Below are positions 59,263-60,979 of a stretch of DNA of 60,979 nt, one piece after another (positions within the stretch are counted from its first letter, which is position 1; every line of letters starts with the position of its first letter). Source of the DNA: Nocardia carnea (GTDB taxonomy: Bacteria > Actinomycetota > Actinomycetes > Mycobacteriales > Mycobacteriaceae); assembly GCF_029868855.1 (NCBI RefSeq), contig NZ_JARWOV010000189.1, forward strand, positions 1 to 60,979. The letters are read 5' to 3'. The notes under the pieces are model-generated. The model was not told the origin of the DNA. It saw only the letters and a list, made by a program, of their open reading frames with translations, and did not search any database. The position numbers and the translations under genes are program-made.

Positions 59263-60090
59263 CTAGCGCTGGGTGCTGCCGGCGTCCACTGGAAGCGTCA
59301 CCGCGGTGATGTAGCGGGCTTCCTCGGAGGCCAGGAACAGTGCGGCGTTGGCGATATCGATCGGTTCGACCCACGGAATCGGCAGCATGTTCATGGTTCT
59401 CGCCGCCTCGGCGAACTCTTCGCGAGTGGGATGCTCGAGGTCGGGCCGGAAGGAGCCGCGGACCATATCGTTCTGGATCATCGGCGTATCCACATTGGTG
59501 GGATGCACCGAGTTCACCCGGATCCCGTGCGGGGCGAGTTCCTGGGCCAGCGATCGCATCAACCCGACCACACCGTGTTTGGCCGCCGTGTAATGGGCCA
59601 CGCCCACCAGCCCGCGCAGGCCGGCGATCGAACTGGTGAGGATCATCGATCCGCTACCGCGGGCGATGAGATGTGGGGTGGCCGCCTTACAGGTCTGCCA
59701 TACACCGGTCAGATTGACATCCAGCATGGTCTGCCACTGCTGTTCGGTCAGTTCCAGTCCAGGTGCGCTGGAGGTTATTCCCGCGGTAGCGCAGACGATA
59801 TCGATACCGCCGAGCTGGTTCACCGCCGCGTCGGTGGCCGCGCGCAGCGCCGCACCGTCGCGGACGTCGACCACCGTGGGCACGATGCGTGCCCCGGTCG
59901 CTTCCACCGCGCGTACGGTGTGCTCGAGATCCGCCGATGTGGCCGGTGGGATGATCACCGTATCCACCGGTCCGCAGATATCGAATGCGACGATATCGGC
60001 ACCTTCTTCGGCCAGCCGGATCGCCTGCGCCCGGCCTATTCCCCGCGCTGCCCCGGTGACCAGCGCGACCTTGCCCGAAACCCGTCCCAT
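59263..60090 (-). CDS. Mycofactocin-coupled short-chain dehydrogenase
   Basis: This 275-residue SDR has the cofactor site VALVTGAARGIGRAQAIRLAEEGADIVAFD, the catalytic Ser in LTSSIAG and the YTAAK motif. The insert DICGPVDTVIIPPATSADLEHTV marks the mycofactocin-coupled subfamily, whose NAD stays bound and is recycled by the redox peptide mycofactocin. It oxidises a secondary alcohol; sterols and terpenols are options. ATG 60090 is one base after the stop of another SDR, so they are coupled paralogues. Confidence 0.87.
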   Translation of the reverse strand: MGRVSGKVALVTGAARGIGRAQAIRLAEEGADIVAFDICGPVDTVIIPPATSADLEHTVRAVEATGARIVPTVVDVRDGAALRAATDAAVNQLGGIDIVCATAGITSSAPGLELTEQQWQTMLDVNLTGVWQTCKAATPHLIARGSGSMILTSSIAGLRGLVGVAHYTAAKHGVVGLMRSLAQELAPHGIRVNSVHPTNVDTPMIQNDMVRGSFRPDLEHPTREEFAEAARTMNMLPIPWVEPIDIANAALFLASEEARYITAVTLPVDAGSTQR

Positions 60091-60091
60091 C

Positions 60092-60748
60092 TCACACCTT
60101 CTGAGTAAGCCCGGCGTCCACGACGAGTTCGATCCCGGTGACGTACCGGGACTCGTCGGACGCGAGGAACAACACGGCATTGCTGATATCCACCGGATCC
60201 ACCCACGGCACCGGGAGAATCGTGCGCTGGGCGAGTACCCGTGCCGCGTCCTCCCGGGTCGGATTGGGCAGCTCCGGGCATAATTTCGCGTACACACGGT
60301 CGTTGAGGATCATCGGCGTGGCCACCGATCCCGGGTGCACGGTATTGACCCGGATTCCCCGCGGGCCCAGCTCGTTGGCGAGGGTGCGGGCCAGTCCGAC
60401 CACCGCGTGTTTGCTTGCCGCGTAGTGGGCGGCCGCCGCACCACCCTTCACACCGTTGGTGGAGCCGACGATCACGATCGACGCCCCCGCCCCGAGATGC
60501 GCTCCGGCGGCGCGGACCGTATGCCAGGCTCCGGTCAGGTTGATATCCAGCGCCCGCTGCCACGATTCGTCGGACAGCTCCCAGCCCGGTGCGTGATCGG
60601 CGTAGACACCGGCGTTGGCGACCACCACGTCGAGGCGGCCGAGCTGCGCCACCCCCGAGTTCACCGCTTCCTCCAAGGCCAGCGGGTCGCGTACATCGGC
60701 GAATCCGGTGAAACACCGGCGGCCGGTGCCCTCGACCTCCGCGGCCGT
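60092..60748 (-). CDS. Short-chain dehydrogenase, 5' end lost
   Basis: About 218 residues remain: EGTGRRCFTGFADVRDPLALEEAVNSG, VVVANAGVYAD, the Ser in VIVGSTNGVKG, YAASK, and the end YVTGIELVVDAGLTQKV. It resembles the adjacent mycofactocin-coupled SDR. The N-terminal cofactor site (TGxxxGIG) is missing because the sequence runs into a G/C homopolymer block at 60750. The gene is likely intact in the organism; the break is in the assembly. Confidence 0.85.
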   Translation of the reverse strand, partial: TAAEVEGTGRRCFTGFADVRDPLALEEAVNSGVAQLGRLDVVVANAGVYADHAPGWELSDESWQRALDINLTGAWHTVRAAGAHLGAGASIVIVGSTNGVKGGAAAAHYAASKHAVVGLARTLANELGPRGIRVNTVHPGSVATPMILNDRVYAKLCPELPNPTREDAARVLAQRTILPVPWVDPVDISNAVLFLASDESRYVTGIELVVDAGLTQKV

Positions 60749-60890
<142 letters not shown>

Positions 60891-60900
60891 CACGGGGCCG

Positions 60901-60979
60901 GGCGGCCTGACGGACAGCGCCGGCGGATACACGCTGGTGGTGGCAGACCCGATCACCGAATCCGGGCGCGACGCCACCC
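60901..60979 (+). CDS. Partial coding fragment beyond the artefact
   Basis: Read from 60901, 23 of 26 codons end in G or C and the product is GGLTDSAGGYTLVVADPITE then SGRDAT, a protein-like sequence. It is on the opposite strand to the dehydrogenases, so it is either a new gene or a join to a different locus. The product is unknown. Confidence 0.35.

Overview
The window is high-GC DNA (third codon positions almost always G or C) from a mycolic-acid actinomycete, most likely Nocardia or a close relative such as Rhodococcus. This rests on gene content: a mycothiol-type maleylpyruvate isomerase, deazaflavin-type nitroreductase, mycofactocin-coupled short-chain dehydrogenases, KshA/HsaA/KstD-type steroid enzymes and an ARB-07466-like secreted protein. 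No rRNA, tRNA, CRISPR array or intact insertion sequence was seen. Both ends carry G/C homopolymer runs that look like assembly artefacts; the right-hand one destroys the 5' end of a dehydrogenase gene.

Layout. 0.1-3.2 kb: GreA-like factor, a secreted Excalibur protein and a TerD-vWA fusion. 3.4-5.7 kb: SulP anion transporter, a coupled small gene and an ArsR regulator. 5.7-9 kb: epoxide hydrolase facing a CGNR regulator across paired operators, then an ARMT1-like protein. 9-13.4 kb: MHS-family transporter coupled to an LLM flavin monooxygenase, then an amino acid/ethanolamine-type permease. 13.5-14.6 kb: a ubiquitin-like/Mut7-C RNase fusion and a TetR remnant. 14.9-19.7 kb: a complete 3-hydroxybenzoate-gentisate pathway under a divergent IclR regulator. 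20-30 kb: cupin, acyl-CoA ligase, secreted protein, two alanine dehydrogenase-family enzymes, nitronate monooxygenase, a BNR-repeat protein paired with a MoaD-like protein, and an amino acid dehydrogenase opposite a LysR regulator. 31-34 kb: Mug DNA glycosylase, a secreted PHB-depolymerase-like esterase and an unknown protein.

34.1-37.6 kb is a thiamine-salvage operon (TPP riboswitch, tenA, and thiY, thiX, thiZ-type ABC transporter). 37.7-43.4 kb holds CoA-linked catabolic genes (acyl-CoA dehydrogenase, CoA transferase, amidohydrolase, enoyl-CoA hydratase, MarR). 43.5-49.1 kb has a membrane protein and rhodanese behind twin 17-bp-type dyads, a saccharopine dehydrogenase-like enzyme, a 34-residue hydrophobic peptide, a serine hydrolase with a KstR-like box, and a ferric-reductase-like flavoprotein. 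50.4-57.5 kb is a compact steroid-type island: KshA oxygenase, HsaA-like monooxygenase, IclR, PadR, KstD-like dehydrogenase, ketosteroid isomerase-like protein and a small Cys protein. 57.6-59.1 kb is a degraded patch with an integrase relic and a frameshifted AraC gene, followed by two tandem short-chain dehydrogenases.

The strongest metabolic themes are aromatic-ring breakdown through gentisate, steroid-ring modification and thiamine precursor uptake. The clearest leads beyond ordinary annotation are the many crisp inverted-repeat operators, the BNR/MoaD pair, the beta-grasp/RNase fusion and the small hydrophobic peptide.
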